A stretch of DNA of 6,419 nt, from contig JAFAJR010000271.1 of NCBI GenBank assembly GCA_019236085.1, positions 1 to 6,419 on the forward strand, in the 5' to 3' direction. Each line of letters starts with the position of its first letter. The stretch's first letter is position 1. Position numbers and translations under genes: made by a program. This DNA comes from Candidatus Dormiibacterota bacterium. GTDB taxonomy: Bacteria; Chloroflexota; Dormibacteria; Aeolococcales; Aeolococcaceae. Below the pieces are notes generated by a model. It was given only the letters and a program-made list of their open reading frames with translations, was not told where the DNA came from and ran no database searches. Shown piece by piece: positions 1 through 5,768 of the stretch.

Positions 1-1
1 C

Positions 2-274
2 GACGAGGCCGGCACCACCGCCGGTTTCAGCGGCGACTCGACGCTGTGCGCAGGGCTCCGGCGATGCATCGCGCAGTCGGACTGCTTCGTTTGCGAATGC
101 ACCTCATGGGACAGCCCGGAACCAGGCGGTCACCTGTGGGCCGGCGAGGTGGCGCAGCTGGTCAGCGAATATCCAAACACGCGTTTCGTGTTGAGCCACA
201 TGCCGGAGCGGCGCGAGCTGCGCGGCGCGATCATCGCCCACGACCTGCTGACCCTCGACGTCACACCTCGCTGA
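2..274 (+). CDS. Metallo-beta-lactamase-fold hydrolase, RNase Z-like (C-terminal part only)
   Basis: The frame is open from the window edge to a TGA at 272-274 and gives 90 residues, so the start and the HxHxDH metal motif lie outside the window. The visible part fits the second half of an RNase Z-type metallo-beta-lactamase domain: FSGDS at residues 9-13 (Asp12 matching the family's bridging metal ligand), a hydrophobic strand ending in CECTSW (compare the E-x-T segment of the family), GGHLWAGEVAQLV at 42-54 (His44 matching the GHS-type motif) and FVLSHMPER at 62-70 (compare LTHxxxR). Members are zinc-dependent phosphodiesterases or hydrolases in the cytoplasm; tRNA 3'-processing is one known role, but the substrate here cannot be told. 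Five cysteines lie within residues 16-33. The 3' end overlaps the convergent transglutaminase-like gene by 14 bp. The fold is fairly sure, the exact function is not. Confidence 0.75.
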   Translation, partial: DEAGTTAGFSGDSTLCAGLRRCIAQSDCFVCECTSWDSPEPGGHLWAGEVAQLVSEYPNTRFVLSHMPERRELRGAIIAHDLLTLDVTPR

Positions 275-2570
275 CCACGCGGTGCCGGCGTGGACGGCGC
301 AGCGCCAGGCGCGCCGAACGAGGAGCGCGCAGCAGGATGCGGTGCCATTGCAGCTTCACCCGCCGCAGCTGCTCCGCATCGCCGAGCGCGGTTGAGAACT
401 CGGAACGCGACAGCTCTTCCGCCATGCCCGTGAGCGAGGAACGCAGCTCCGATGTCGTGGTCTCGTCGAAACGCCGCGCGTACTCGAAGTACGTCTCATC
501 CGGACGCCGGCGCACGCCTACCATCGCTCCGAGCACCTCCAGGCGGCGCCATGCGCCGCGCAGCGAACGCGGCAGCAGCATCCAGGCGAACAGCAGCAGC
601 GCGACCAGAACGATGACACCGAGGATGATCAGCGCGATGATCCCGGCAGGCGACGCGGCGTGCGCCGCCCCCGCGCCGGGTGCATTGCCGGGAGCACCAC
701 CGAAGCCGGGCTTGGGCTGTGGGGTGGAGCTGACGGGTGCCTGCGTGGGCGACGGGCTAGTGCTTGTGAGGCTGCCGCGGTGGAACTGCACGTAGTCGCC
801 GTTGGACGACGGCGGCGTCGGCTCGAACTGGATCCATCCGTAGCCCGGGAAGTACGACTCCACCCACACATGCGCATCGGTGGTGGTCACCTGCTGCTGG
901 GTGTTGCCGTTGCGAGCGCGGTCGCCCAGCGTCGAGCCCGGCCCATAGCCGCTCACCAGGCGGGTCGGGATGCCCAGCGCTCGCAGCATCGCACCCATGC
1001 TGGAGGCGAAGTACTGGCAGTACCCCTGGTGGGTTTTGGTCAGGAAGTACACAATCGACCACTCGCCCGCCGGCGGCGTCGTCGTGTTCAGCGTGTAGGT
1101 GAAGAACCGCGGATCGCGCAACCGTGACTCGATGGCCACCGCAGCGTCGTAGGGATTGTTGGTTCCCGCGGTCCACTGCTGTGCTAGCTGTCTGATGATT
1201 TGCAGGCCACCGGTGGCGTCGTCCTGGATCTGCGTGTACGGCTGGGTGAACGCGGGGTAGTCGGTGCCGGCTGACTCGAGCTGCGGCACTGTCGCCGTCG
1301 ACGTGTAGCCCCGCGACTGGACCACAGTCCCGGTGGTCAGCGCTGAGGGTGCCTCGAGGGCGTCGACAGTCAGCGGCAGCGTTCCGAGCCCGCTCGACTG
1401 GGCGAAGGGCACCTCGCCGGCCACGGTGCCGAGTTGGTTCGACCAATCCGGGTCACCGGGAAAGGGCACGAGAGACGACGAGCCTGTGGCCGGCAGCTGG
1501 AAGGTCAGGGTCGCGGTCACCGTCGACTCCGCAGAACCCACGCCGCCATCCGCAGCCGATCGATCCCTGGGCACGCTGCCGCCTGGATCGTTGACTGTCG
1601 ACTGGGCCACGCCATCCTCGGGGAACTGCTCGGTGGAACCGGGGAACCAATCGCCTGCGGAGAAGAGCACGTCATTCACCACCCGCAGGTAGGTCGGGGT
1701 GTTGTTGTCGGTGTAGTAGGTGAGGACATTCACCGGCTGGCTCACCAGCGGACCGCCGGGCTCGGTGTTGGGATTGAACTGGATCGATCCCTTGCCGCCG
1801 CCCCCTCCGGAATGCGATCCGCCCTTGGCGCTTCCGGGGAAGAACCTGGTGGAGATGTCGTTGGTGGTGGCCGACGGTATGAGCAGCGCTGCGATTGTCA
1901 GCCCCACCGCCGTGACTCCGACGCTGGTGGCGAACATCGAGCGCGTGCCGGGCAGGGGGATGACGCGGCCGGAGTCCCAGCGTGCTTGCAGCGAGTCGAG
2001 ATGCGCACCAGCGATAACCAGCAGCGACGCGAGCACGGCGACGGCCTCGGGAACTCCTGCCATGTCGGGAGCCTTGGCGTTCAAGACATTGGTGGCGAGA
2101 ACGGCGTAGACGGGCAGCACGCCGAGCACCGCCCTACCCTCACGCAGCGCCATCCAAGCGAGCCAGTACCCGCACACCCAGAGCACGGCGCAGAGACCGA
2201 CTGTGAACTCCCAGTCGCCGTTGGAGCCGAGGCCGGTGAAGATCGCCGAGGCGAAGCGGCCCACCGCGTGCGCAGCAGTGGTGTCGCCGTCGAACGGCAT
2301 CGCGCCCATGGTGGTGGGCACGATCGCAGCGAGTGCCAGCACCGGCGCGAGGAGGATGGCAACAGCGCGATGAACCATCGCCCGGGCCAGCAGGCCACCC
2401 TCAACGGCCGCCGCAACGGCGACGACAAATGCTCCGCCGGCGTTCTGAGCCCAGCCCGCCGCCAGTACCGCCCAGGCGGTCGCCGCCATGAGCACGGCGC
2501 AGAGAATCACGTTGGCGACGGGACGCGACAGTCCGTTGCTCGGCGCCGGCATATCGACTGTGCGCTGCAT
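261..2570 (-). CDS. TgpA-type membrane protein with transglutaminase-like domain (DUF3488 / transglutaminase core / DUF4129-like)
   Basis: The 769-residue protein has the TgpA layout. The N-terminal membrane region has about seven hydrophobic segments (roughly 18-38, 46-65, 68-84, 121-140, 148-163, 174-190, 211-232). A Gly-rich linker follows (248-262, with GGGGGKG), then a large extracytoplasmic part. The transglutaminase core holds catalytic Cys518 in GYCQYFASS, ALGIPTRLVSGYG, His567 in DAHVWVE and GWIQFEPTPP, where Glu583 stands where many relatives have the third catalytic Asp. After a Ser/Thr/Pro/Gly-rich stretch (600-640) come a last membrane segment (641-666) and a cytoplasmic tail with RRPDETYFEYARRF (688-701), typical of DUF4129. 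The final 22 residues are Arg-rich. The family is membrane-bound with the Cys-His domain outside; its substrate is generally unknown (cross-linking or protease-like activity on the cell surface). It starts at ATG 2570, 3 nt after the DUF58 stop; no strong Shine-Dalgarno is seen, which suggests translational coupling. It is the last gene of the moxR operon. Confidence 0.93.
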   Translation of the reverse strand: MQRTVDMPAPSNGLSRPVANVILCAVLMAATAWAVLAAGWAQNAGGAFVVAVAAAVEGGLLARAMVHRAVAILLAPVLALAAIVPTTMGAMPFDGDTTAAHAVGRFASAIFTGLGSNGDWEFTVGLCAVLWVCGYWLAWMALREGRAVLGVLPVYAVLATNVLNAKAPDMAGVPEAVAVLASLLVIAGAHLDSLQARWDSGRVIPLPGTRSMFATSVGVTAVGLTIAALLIPSATTNDISTRFFPGSAKGGSHSGGGGGKGSIQFNPNTEPGGPLVSQPVNVLTYYTDNNTPTYLRVVNDVLFSAGDWFPGSTEQFPEDGVAQSTVNDPGGSVPRDRSAADGGVGSAESTVTATLTFQLPATGSSSLVPFPGDPDWSNQLGTVAGEVPFAQSSGLGTLPLTVDALEAPSALTTGTVVQSRGYTSTATVPQLESAGTDYPAFTQPYTQIQDDATGGLQIIRQLAQQWTAGTNNPYDAAVAIESRLRDPRFFTYTLNTTTPPAGEWSIVYFLTKTHQGYCQYFASSMGAMLRALGIPTRLVSGYGPGSTLGDRARNGNTQQQVTTTDAHVWVESYFPGYGWIQFEPTPPSSNGDYVQFHRGSLTSTSPSPTQAPVSSTPQPKPGFGGAPGNAPGAGAAHAASPAGIIALIILGVIVLVALLLFAWMLLPRSLRGAWRRLEVLGAMVGVRRRPDETYFEYARRFDETTTSELRSSLTGMAEELSRSEFSTALGDAEQLRRVKLQWHRILLRAPRSARLALRRPRRHRVVSEV
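275..293 (+). terminator. Possible hairpin terminator of the hydrolase gene
   Basis: Immediately after the TGA at 272-274 lies an inverted repeat, CCACGC (275-280), a 7-nt loop, and GCGTGG (288-293). It could form a 6-bp GC-rich stem in the hydrolase transcript. No T-tract follows, so a classical intrinsic terminator is not shown. The hairpin lies inside the last codons of the convergent transglutaminase-like gene, so its sequence may simply reflect that protein. Confidence 0.3.
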
Positions 2571-2573
2571 CTG

Positions 2574-3767
2574 CTAGCCCGCTGCGCTGCTGCGTTCGCC
2601 GGCGCCGATGACGTCGCCGCGCCGCACCACCCACCAGTCGAGCGCCAGCCGCCACGCCGCCGGGATGCGCAGCGCCGGCCCCGGCGCTCCGAATGTCGTC
2701 GGCTCCAGGAAGATGCACAGCTGCCGCTGTCCCCGGGTGGCGTTGTCCACCAGCGCCTCCACCCACTGCGCATCGCGGTTCGGGGTGATGACAATCATGC
2801 CGCCGCGTCCTCGCCAACCCTCGCCGTGACGCCGCACTGTCTCCGCCAGGGCGCGCCGGCCGTCATCCTGCGCCAGGGCGAGGTAGTGCAGGATGCGCAG
2901 ACGCTGCACGTCGCCGCGGCCGGCGCCGAATGCCGTGCCCGCCCTGTCGTTTGTGACAAGACCGACAGCTTGTCCGCGGCGAATCGCGGCGTGGCACACA
3001 GACGCTGCCAGGGAAACCGCGTACTCAACAGTCGACTCAACGCCGCTCCCTGCATGCACGCCGCGCTGCATGTCGAGCACCACCATGAGGTCGGCACTCT
3101 GTCCTGTGTCGAAGGCGCGGCTCATGAGCCTTCCGGTGCGGGCGCTCGAGCGCCAGTGGATCCGCGAGAACCCGTCGGTGGGCGCGTACTCCCGGATCGA
3201 CGACACATCAGGCGGAACATCGACAGGCCGGCCGCGCCGGACATCCGCCGCACCGGTGCCGGTCCACTGCGGAGCGATGCCGCTCAGGGGATGGATCGCC
3301 GGGAACACCAGCACCTCGGATTCCGGCGCCACCCGGATGCGACGCGGGAACAGCCCGAAAGGATCCCCGAGGCGGGCCTCGAGCGGCCCGAAATGGTGCA
3401 TGCCGCGATGGGTGAACTCGCCGCGGGCAACCCACGTCACGCTGCCGCTGCCCGACAGCGAGAAGACGCGGCCCGGCGTGTAGCCAGGCATCTTGCTGCG
3501 GTCGTACACCTCGCAGTACGGCAGCCGCAGCCCGCTGGTGTTGCGTGCAGTGAAGCGTTCTTCGAACGCCTCACCCACCATGTACGTCCCCTTCGGCGAT
3601 TCACGCGTCACGCGAATGCGTTTGGCCAGTGAGCGCGACCAGAGAAACGCGACAACAAGCAGCAGCAGCAGGACGTAGGCGAGCGTGTATGCCAGGTGCA
3701 CGCCGGTGATGCCGGCGAAGAACGCAAGCACCGCGATGCAGGCGACCAGCGGCACTCGCGCCGTCAC
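2574..3767 (-). CDS. DUF58 membrane-anchored, VWA-like protein
   Basis: The 397-residue protein starts with two membrane segments (about 5-22 and 26-43). A beta-rich domain follows, with VGEAFEERFTARNTSGLRLPY (63-83) and the DPFGLF motif (135-140). The DUF58 signature is clear at 190-214: SIREYAPTDGFSRIHWRSSA followed by RTGRL. After it comes a VWA-like region with VVLDMQRG (229-236). The canonical metal-site motif DxSxS is not kept here (Asp232, but Gln and Gly at the Ser positions), so metal-dependent adhesion is doubtful. DUF58 proteins are regularly encoded next to MoxR ATPases and are taken to be their partners or clients at the membrane. The start is GTG at 3765-3767, supported by AGGAG nine nt upstream. 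The MoxR stop is 30 nt upstream and the transglutaminase-like gene begins 3 nt after this gene's TAG, so the three are almost certainly cotranscribed. Confidence 0.93.
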   Translation of the reverse strand: MTARVPLVACIAVLAFFAGITGVHLAYTLAYVLLLLLVVAFLWSRSLAKRIRVTRESPKGTYMVGEAFEERFTARNTSGLRLPYCEVYDRSKMPGYTPGRVFSLSGSGSVTWVARGEFTHRGMHHFGPLEARLGDPFGLFPRRIRVAPESEVLVFPAIHPLSGIAPQWTGTGAADVRRGRPVDVPPDVSSIREYAPTDGFSRIHWRSSARTGRLMSRAFDTGQSADLMVVLDMQRGVHAGSGVESTVEYAVSLAASVCHAAIRRGQAVGLVTNDRAGTAFGAGRGDVQRLRILHYLALAQDDGRRALAETVRRHGEGWRGRGGMIVITPNRDAQWVEALVDNATRGQRQLCIFLEPTTFGAPGPALRIPAAWRLALDWWVVRRGDVIGAGERSSAAG

Positions 3768-3776
3768 GAGTGCACG

Positions 3777-3781
3777 CTCCT
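3777..3781 (-). promoter_or_regulatory. Shine-Dalgarno site for the DUF58 gene
   Basis: Read on the minus strand the site is AGGAG, nine nt before the GTG at 3765-3767. It lies in the 30-nt gap after the MoxR stop. It decides the start: there is no in-frame ATG or GTG between the MoxR TAG (3798-3800) and this GTG. Confidence 0.7.
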
Positions 3782-3797
3782 CGCCGTCATCACCATG

Positions 3798-4754
3798 CTA
3801 GGCCAGCCGCCGTCCCGCCATGGGAACCGCCTCGGTGGCGAGCACGCTCTCAACGACCGCGGGCGCCGTGAGGCCGCGCAATTCGGCGTTGGGTCGCAGC
3901 ACCACGCGATGCGCCAGCACATGTTGGGCGACATCCTTGATGTCGTCGGGCAGCACGTAGTCCCTGCCGGACAGCGCCGCCCGCGCCTGCGACGCGTGCA
4001 GCAATCCCAATGCACCACGCGGCGACGCACCGAGGGCGACGTCGGGATGCTCCCTGGTACGCTGCACCAAACGCACGCAGTATTCCTTGAGCGCGGCGTC
4101 GCAGTGCACTGTGCGGCACGCAGCCTGCGCGGCGAGCAGCTCGTCGGGACTGGTGACCGCCTGCAGCCTGTCGATGGGCGATGAGATCTGGAAACGGTCG
4201 AGCATCGCGACCTCTTCGGTGCCGGGCAGATATCCGAGCCGCACCTTCAAAAGGAAGCGGTCCACCTGCGCCTCAGGCAGGGGGAACGTGCCGCCCAGCT
4301 CGATCGGGTTCTGCGTGGCCAGCACGATGAAGGGCGTGGGCAGCGTGTGGGTGACGCCGTCGAGCGTTACCTGCGTCTCTTCCATCGCCTCGAGCAGCGC
4401 GGACTGCGTCTTCGGCGTTGCGCGGTTGATCTCGTCGGCGAGCAGCACCTGGGCGAAGATCGGCCCCGGCCGGAACTCGAACGAGCGGGTCGTCGGGTTG
4501 TACACGCTGACACCGGTGACGTCGCCGGGCAGCAGGTCCGGGGTGAACTGCACGCGCTCGAAGCTGCAGCCGCTGGCCCGGGCGAGCGCTTTGGCCAACA
4601 TCGTCTTGCCGGTCCCGGGCACGTCCTCGATGAGCACGTGGCCGTGACACAGCAGCGCGACGATGCACAGCTCGATCTCGGCAGCCTTGCCGACAATGAC
4701 GGTGCCGACCCCTGCGAGCAGGCGCCGCCCTATCCCCTGGACGTCGAGGCTCAT
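3798..4754 (-). CDS. MoxR-family AAA+ ATPase
   Basis: With the ATG at 4754 the protein is 318 residues, the usual MoxR length. All core motifs are present: Walker A in EDVPGTGKT (43-51), FTPDLLPGDVTG (70-81), Walker B VLLADEIN (103-110), sensor 1 in VLATQNP (144-150), the EAQVDRF arginine-finger motif (161-167) and sensor 2 in GASPRGAL (242-249). MoxR proteins are cytoplasmic ATPases thought to act as chaperones that assemble or activate complexes encoded beside them, often with VWA-domain partners; the DUF58 gene downstream fits this. A longer reading from 4838 is open, but its 28 extra residues do not resemble the family. That longer frame also contains the likely promoter, while AGGAG sits six nt before the 4754 ATG, so the shorter start is preferred. 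It is the first gene of the three-gene operon, divergent from the HTH gene. Confidence 0.95.
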   Translation of the reverse strand: MSLDVQGIGRRLLAGVGTVIVGKAAEIELCIVALLCHGHVLIEDVPGTGKTMLAKALARASGCSFERVQFTPDLLPGDVTGVSVYNPTTRSFEFRPGPIFAQVLLADEINRATPKTQSALLEAMEETQVTLDGVTHTLPTPFIVLATQNPIELGGTFPLPEAQVDRFLLKVRLGYLPGTEEVAMLDRFQISSPIDRLQAVTSPDELLAAQAACRTVHCDAALKEYCVRLVQRTREHPDVALGASPRGALGLLHASQARAALSGRDYVLPDDIKDVAQHVLAHRVVLRPNAELRGLTAPAVVESVLATEAVPMAGRRLA

Positions 4755-4760
4755 TGCTTG

Positions 4761-4765
4761 CTCCT
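4761..4765 (-). promoter_or_regulatory. Shine-Dalgarno site deciding the moxR start
   Basis: On the minus strand AGGAG stands six nt before the ATG at 4752-4754 (AGGAGCAAGCAATG). This near-ideal site selects the 318-residue form over the 346-residue frame starting at 4838, which has the predicted promoter inside it. Confidence 0.8.
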
Positions 4766-4772
4766 GGCAAAG

Positions 4773-4791
4773 GCCCGGCTCCGCCCCGGGC
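4773..4791 (-). promoter_or_regulatory. GC-rich hairpin in the moxR 5' leader
   Basis: The arms GCCCGG and CCGGGC (4773-4778 and 4786-4791) form a perfect 6-bp stem with a 7-nt loop. It lies between the predicted transcription start (about 4800) and the Shine-Dalgarno site, ending 7 nt before the latter. It could stabilise the message or tune initiation. No T-tract follows, so attenuation is not evident. In GC-rich DNA such a stem can occur by chance. Confidence 0.3.
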
Positions 4792-4806
4792 GACACTCTC
4801 GTCGGG

Positions 4807-4834
4807 AGTATAGGCGCGGCAGCGAGCTCGTCAG
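4807..4834 (-). promoter_or_regulatory. Sigma-70-like promoter of the moxR operon
   Basis: On the minus strand a -10 hexamer TATACT (4812-4807) is preceded, after 16 nt, by CTGACG (4834-4829), which matches four positions of TTGACA. The predicted start is near 4800, giving a leader of about 46 nt before the ATG at 4754. The -10 is a rare AT-rich word in this GC-rich setting, which supports it. The -35 is weaker. Confidence 0.5.
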
Positions 4835-4847
4835 TCACCCATTAGGA

Positions 4848-4860
4848 CGAAGTTGCTTCG
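4848..4860. repeat. Short inverted repeat between the divergent promoters
   Basis: CGAAG (4848-4852) and CTTCG (4856-4860) form a perfect 5-bp inverted repeat around TTG. It sits between the two predicted -35 elements and touches the HTH-gene -35. It is a candidate operator half-site, but at this length chance is a real alternative. Confidence 0.25.
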
Positions 4861-4888
4861 ACACAAATGGCCCGGCGCATTGTATAAA
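4858..4888 (+). promoter_or_regulatory. Candidate promoter of the HTH gene, with long 19-bp spacer
   Basis: TCGACA (4858-4863) matches TTGACA at five of six positions and TATAAA (4883-4888) matches TATAAT at five of six. They are 19 bp apart rather than the usual 17. The predicted start is near 4895, about 49 nt before the GTG at 4944. A 19-bp spacer is characteristic of promoters controlled by MerR-family proteins, and the gene downstream encodes a MerR/BldC-like HTH domain. Confidence 0.5.
4866..4881. promoter_or_regulatory. Imperfect dyad inside the promoter spacer (possible operator)
   Basis: AATGGCCC (4866-4873) and GGCGCATT (4874-4881) are inverted repeats matching at six of eight positions. 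The dyad centre (4873/4874) coincides with the middle of the 19-bp spacer between the -35 and -10 elements. This is where MerR-family dimers bind. That the downstream HTH protein binds here is an inference. Confidence 0.35.
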
Positions 4889-4930
4889 CGGCACTTGAAA
4901 CCGGCAGGCGCCACAGTGACGCACGCCACG

Positions 4931-4935
4931 GGAGG
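4931..4935 (+). promoter_or_regulatory. Shine-Dalgarno site for the HTH gene
   Basis: GGAGG stands eight nt before the GTG at 4944-4946, supporting that GTG as the start. Confidence 0.75.
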
Positions 4936-4943
4936 AAGAGGCA

Positions 4944-5198
4944 GTGGCCCACGAGGAGGAGATCCTCACAACCGGGGAGGCGGCCGCGCTCTGCGGGGTG
5001 TCCCGCTCGACGCTGCGGCGTGCCGTTGCGCAAGGGCATTTGCAAGCCTGGCACACGCCGGGCAAGCACCTGCGTTTCACCCGGGCCGCGTGCCTCGAAT
5101 TCGCTCGCTCGCTCGGCCGGGCCGACCTCATCGGCCAGCCCTACGAACGAGAGGCTGCGCTCCAGGGCCAGGCCGAGCAGGTCGCCGTCCGGCGCTAG
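4944..5198 (+). CDS. Small BldC/MerR-like helix-turn-helix DNA-binding protein
   Basis: The 84-residue protein is little more than one winged HTH domain. LTTGEAAALCGVSRSTLRRA (8-27) gives the first helix, the turn and the recognition helix. HTPGKHLRFTRAACLEF (37-53) matches the wing and following helix of the excisionase/HTH_17 and BldC group, where a TxGxHRR/RF-type wing is typical. A charged Gln/Glu/Arg tail (60-84) follows, with no effector domain. The start is GTG with a strong Shine-Dalgarno. No integrase or other phage gene is nearby, so a transcriptional regulator is likelier than a phage excisionase. It is divergent from moxR across 189 bp with promoters for both, so autoregulation and control of the moxR operon are plausible. 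Its stop is 4 bp from the stop of the convergent membrane protein gene, within a shared hairpin. Confidence 0.88.
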   Translation: MAHEEEILTTGEAAALCGVSRSTLRRAVAQGHLQAWHTPGKHLRFTRAACLEFARSLGRADLIGQPYEREAALQGQAEQVAVRR

Positions 5199-5211
5199 TG
5201 CGCTAGCGCCG
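5190..5211. terminator. Bidirectional hairpin spanning two convergent stop codons
   Basis: CGGCGCTAG (5190-5198) and CTAGCGCCG (5203-5211) form a perfect 9-bp stem with a 4-nt loop, TGCG. One arm ends in the TAG of the HTH gene (5196-5198). The other contains the complement of the TAG of the minus-strand membrane protein gene (5203-5205). The position fits a shared terminator for both convergent genes. There is no T-tract on either side, so it may instead be a U-less terminator or a transcript-stabilising structure. Confidence 0.6.
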
Positions 5212-5730
5212 CCCCGAGAGCAGGCCGCCCACCGAGCCGCCGAACAGGGCCAGCAGGTCGCCCATCACCAGGCTGCCCATGTCCATGGGTCCCAGGTCGA
5301 CAAGCTTGTGGCCGCCCGCGCTGATCGATGAGGCGACGATCTGCGCCTCTTGCAGGAACTGGAAGATCGCGCCCCAGAAGATGAAGCCGATGGCCACGGC
5401 GATGCCCATGTAAAGGCCGACGCGGCCGACGATCCTGGCGGCGAGCCAGCCGCCGAACAGCACGGCGACGAGGGTGGACACACCCACCACACCGCCGTCG
5501 ATGTTCTGTCCGCCAGACGGGCCGAACGCCGCGTTGGCGGCCAGGCTGCCGAGGTTGCTCAGGAGCAGCAGCACCGCCTCGCCTGCCAGAAGCCCGCCAC
5601 CGAATCCGGCGACGTACTGCCGCCAGGTCGACGTGGTGCGGCGCTCGGCCACCGCCGAGCCGTCGCGCCGTCCGCCCTGGGGGGCGCGCTCAGTCCGGCT
5701 CTGCATCCGGGTGCGCTGCTGCTGCGCCAT
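5203..5730 (-). CDS. Glycine-rich multi-pass membrane protein, family not recognised
   Basis: The 175-residue protein has a hydrophilic, Arg/Gln-rich N-terminus (1-37) that looks cytoplasmic. Hydrophobic segments follow at about 38-60, 79-100, 104-127 and 150-171, so four membrane passes are likely. Glycines are frequent inside them (AGFGGGLLAGE, FGGWLAARIVG, LFGGSVGGLL), which favours tight helix packing. I recognise no catalytic motif and cannot name the family; it loosely resembles small actinobacterial YrzE-like membrane proteins. The ATG at 5728-5730 has only a weak purine-rich stretch (CAGGCCG) in front. A later Met at residue 9 has no better site. The gene begins 38 nt after the stop of the DUF3105 gene on the same strand, so the two may be cotranscribed. 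Composition and frame leave little doubt that it is real. Confidence 0.8.
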   Translation of the reverse strand: MAQQQRTRMQSRTERAPQGGRRDGSAVAERRTTSTWRQYVAGFGGGLLAGEAVLLLLSNLGSLAANAAFGPSGGQNIDGGVVGVSTLVAVLFGGWLAARIVGRVGLYMGIAVAIGFIFWGAIFQFLQEAQIVASSISAGGHKLVDLGPMDMGSLVMGDLLALFGGSVGGLLSGRR

Positions 5731-5768
5731 CGGCCTGAGTATGGCAGCGGCACGAACGGCAGCGCCTG

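Noticed and set aside
46..795. A 249-codon + strand frame covering the hydrolase 3' end and the end of the transglutaminase-like gene
   Set aside because: It is in a different frame from the recognisable hydrolase. The product is low-complexity Arg/Ser/Ala sequence, so it is a shadow.
1434..3632. A 732-codon open frame on the + strand, antisense to the transglutaminase-like and DUF58 genes
   Set aside because: It is rich in Arg, His, Gly and Ala with no recognisable domain, and it lies fully opposite two well-supported genes. Long antisense frames are expected in GC-rich coding DNA.
3764..3796. A 10-codon minus-strand minicistron (MVMTARSVHS) whose TGA overlaps the DUF58 GTG as GTGA
   Set aside because: It looks like a coupling leader peptide, but it has no Shine-Dalgarno of its own and the DUF58 gene has a good one. 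Most likely it is chance.
4755..4838. N-terminal extension of MoxR by 28 residues to the ATG at 4838
   Set aside because: The frame is open, but the likely -10 element lies inside it, the family normally starts near the 4754 ATG, and the best Shine-Dalgarno serves 4754.
4944..5198. Phage or plasmid excisionase
   Set aside because: The HTH type is shared with excisionases, but there is no integrase, attachment repeat or phage gene nearby, and the neighbours are chromosomal housekeeping-type genes.
5738..5743. CATACT on the minus strand, 7 nt before the membrane protein ATG, as a -10 for a leaderless transcript
   Set aside because: It matches the consensus at four of six positions only and has no -35-like sequence at the right distance. 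Cotranscription with the DUF3105 gene 38 nt upstream is simpler.
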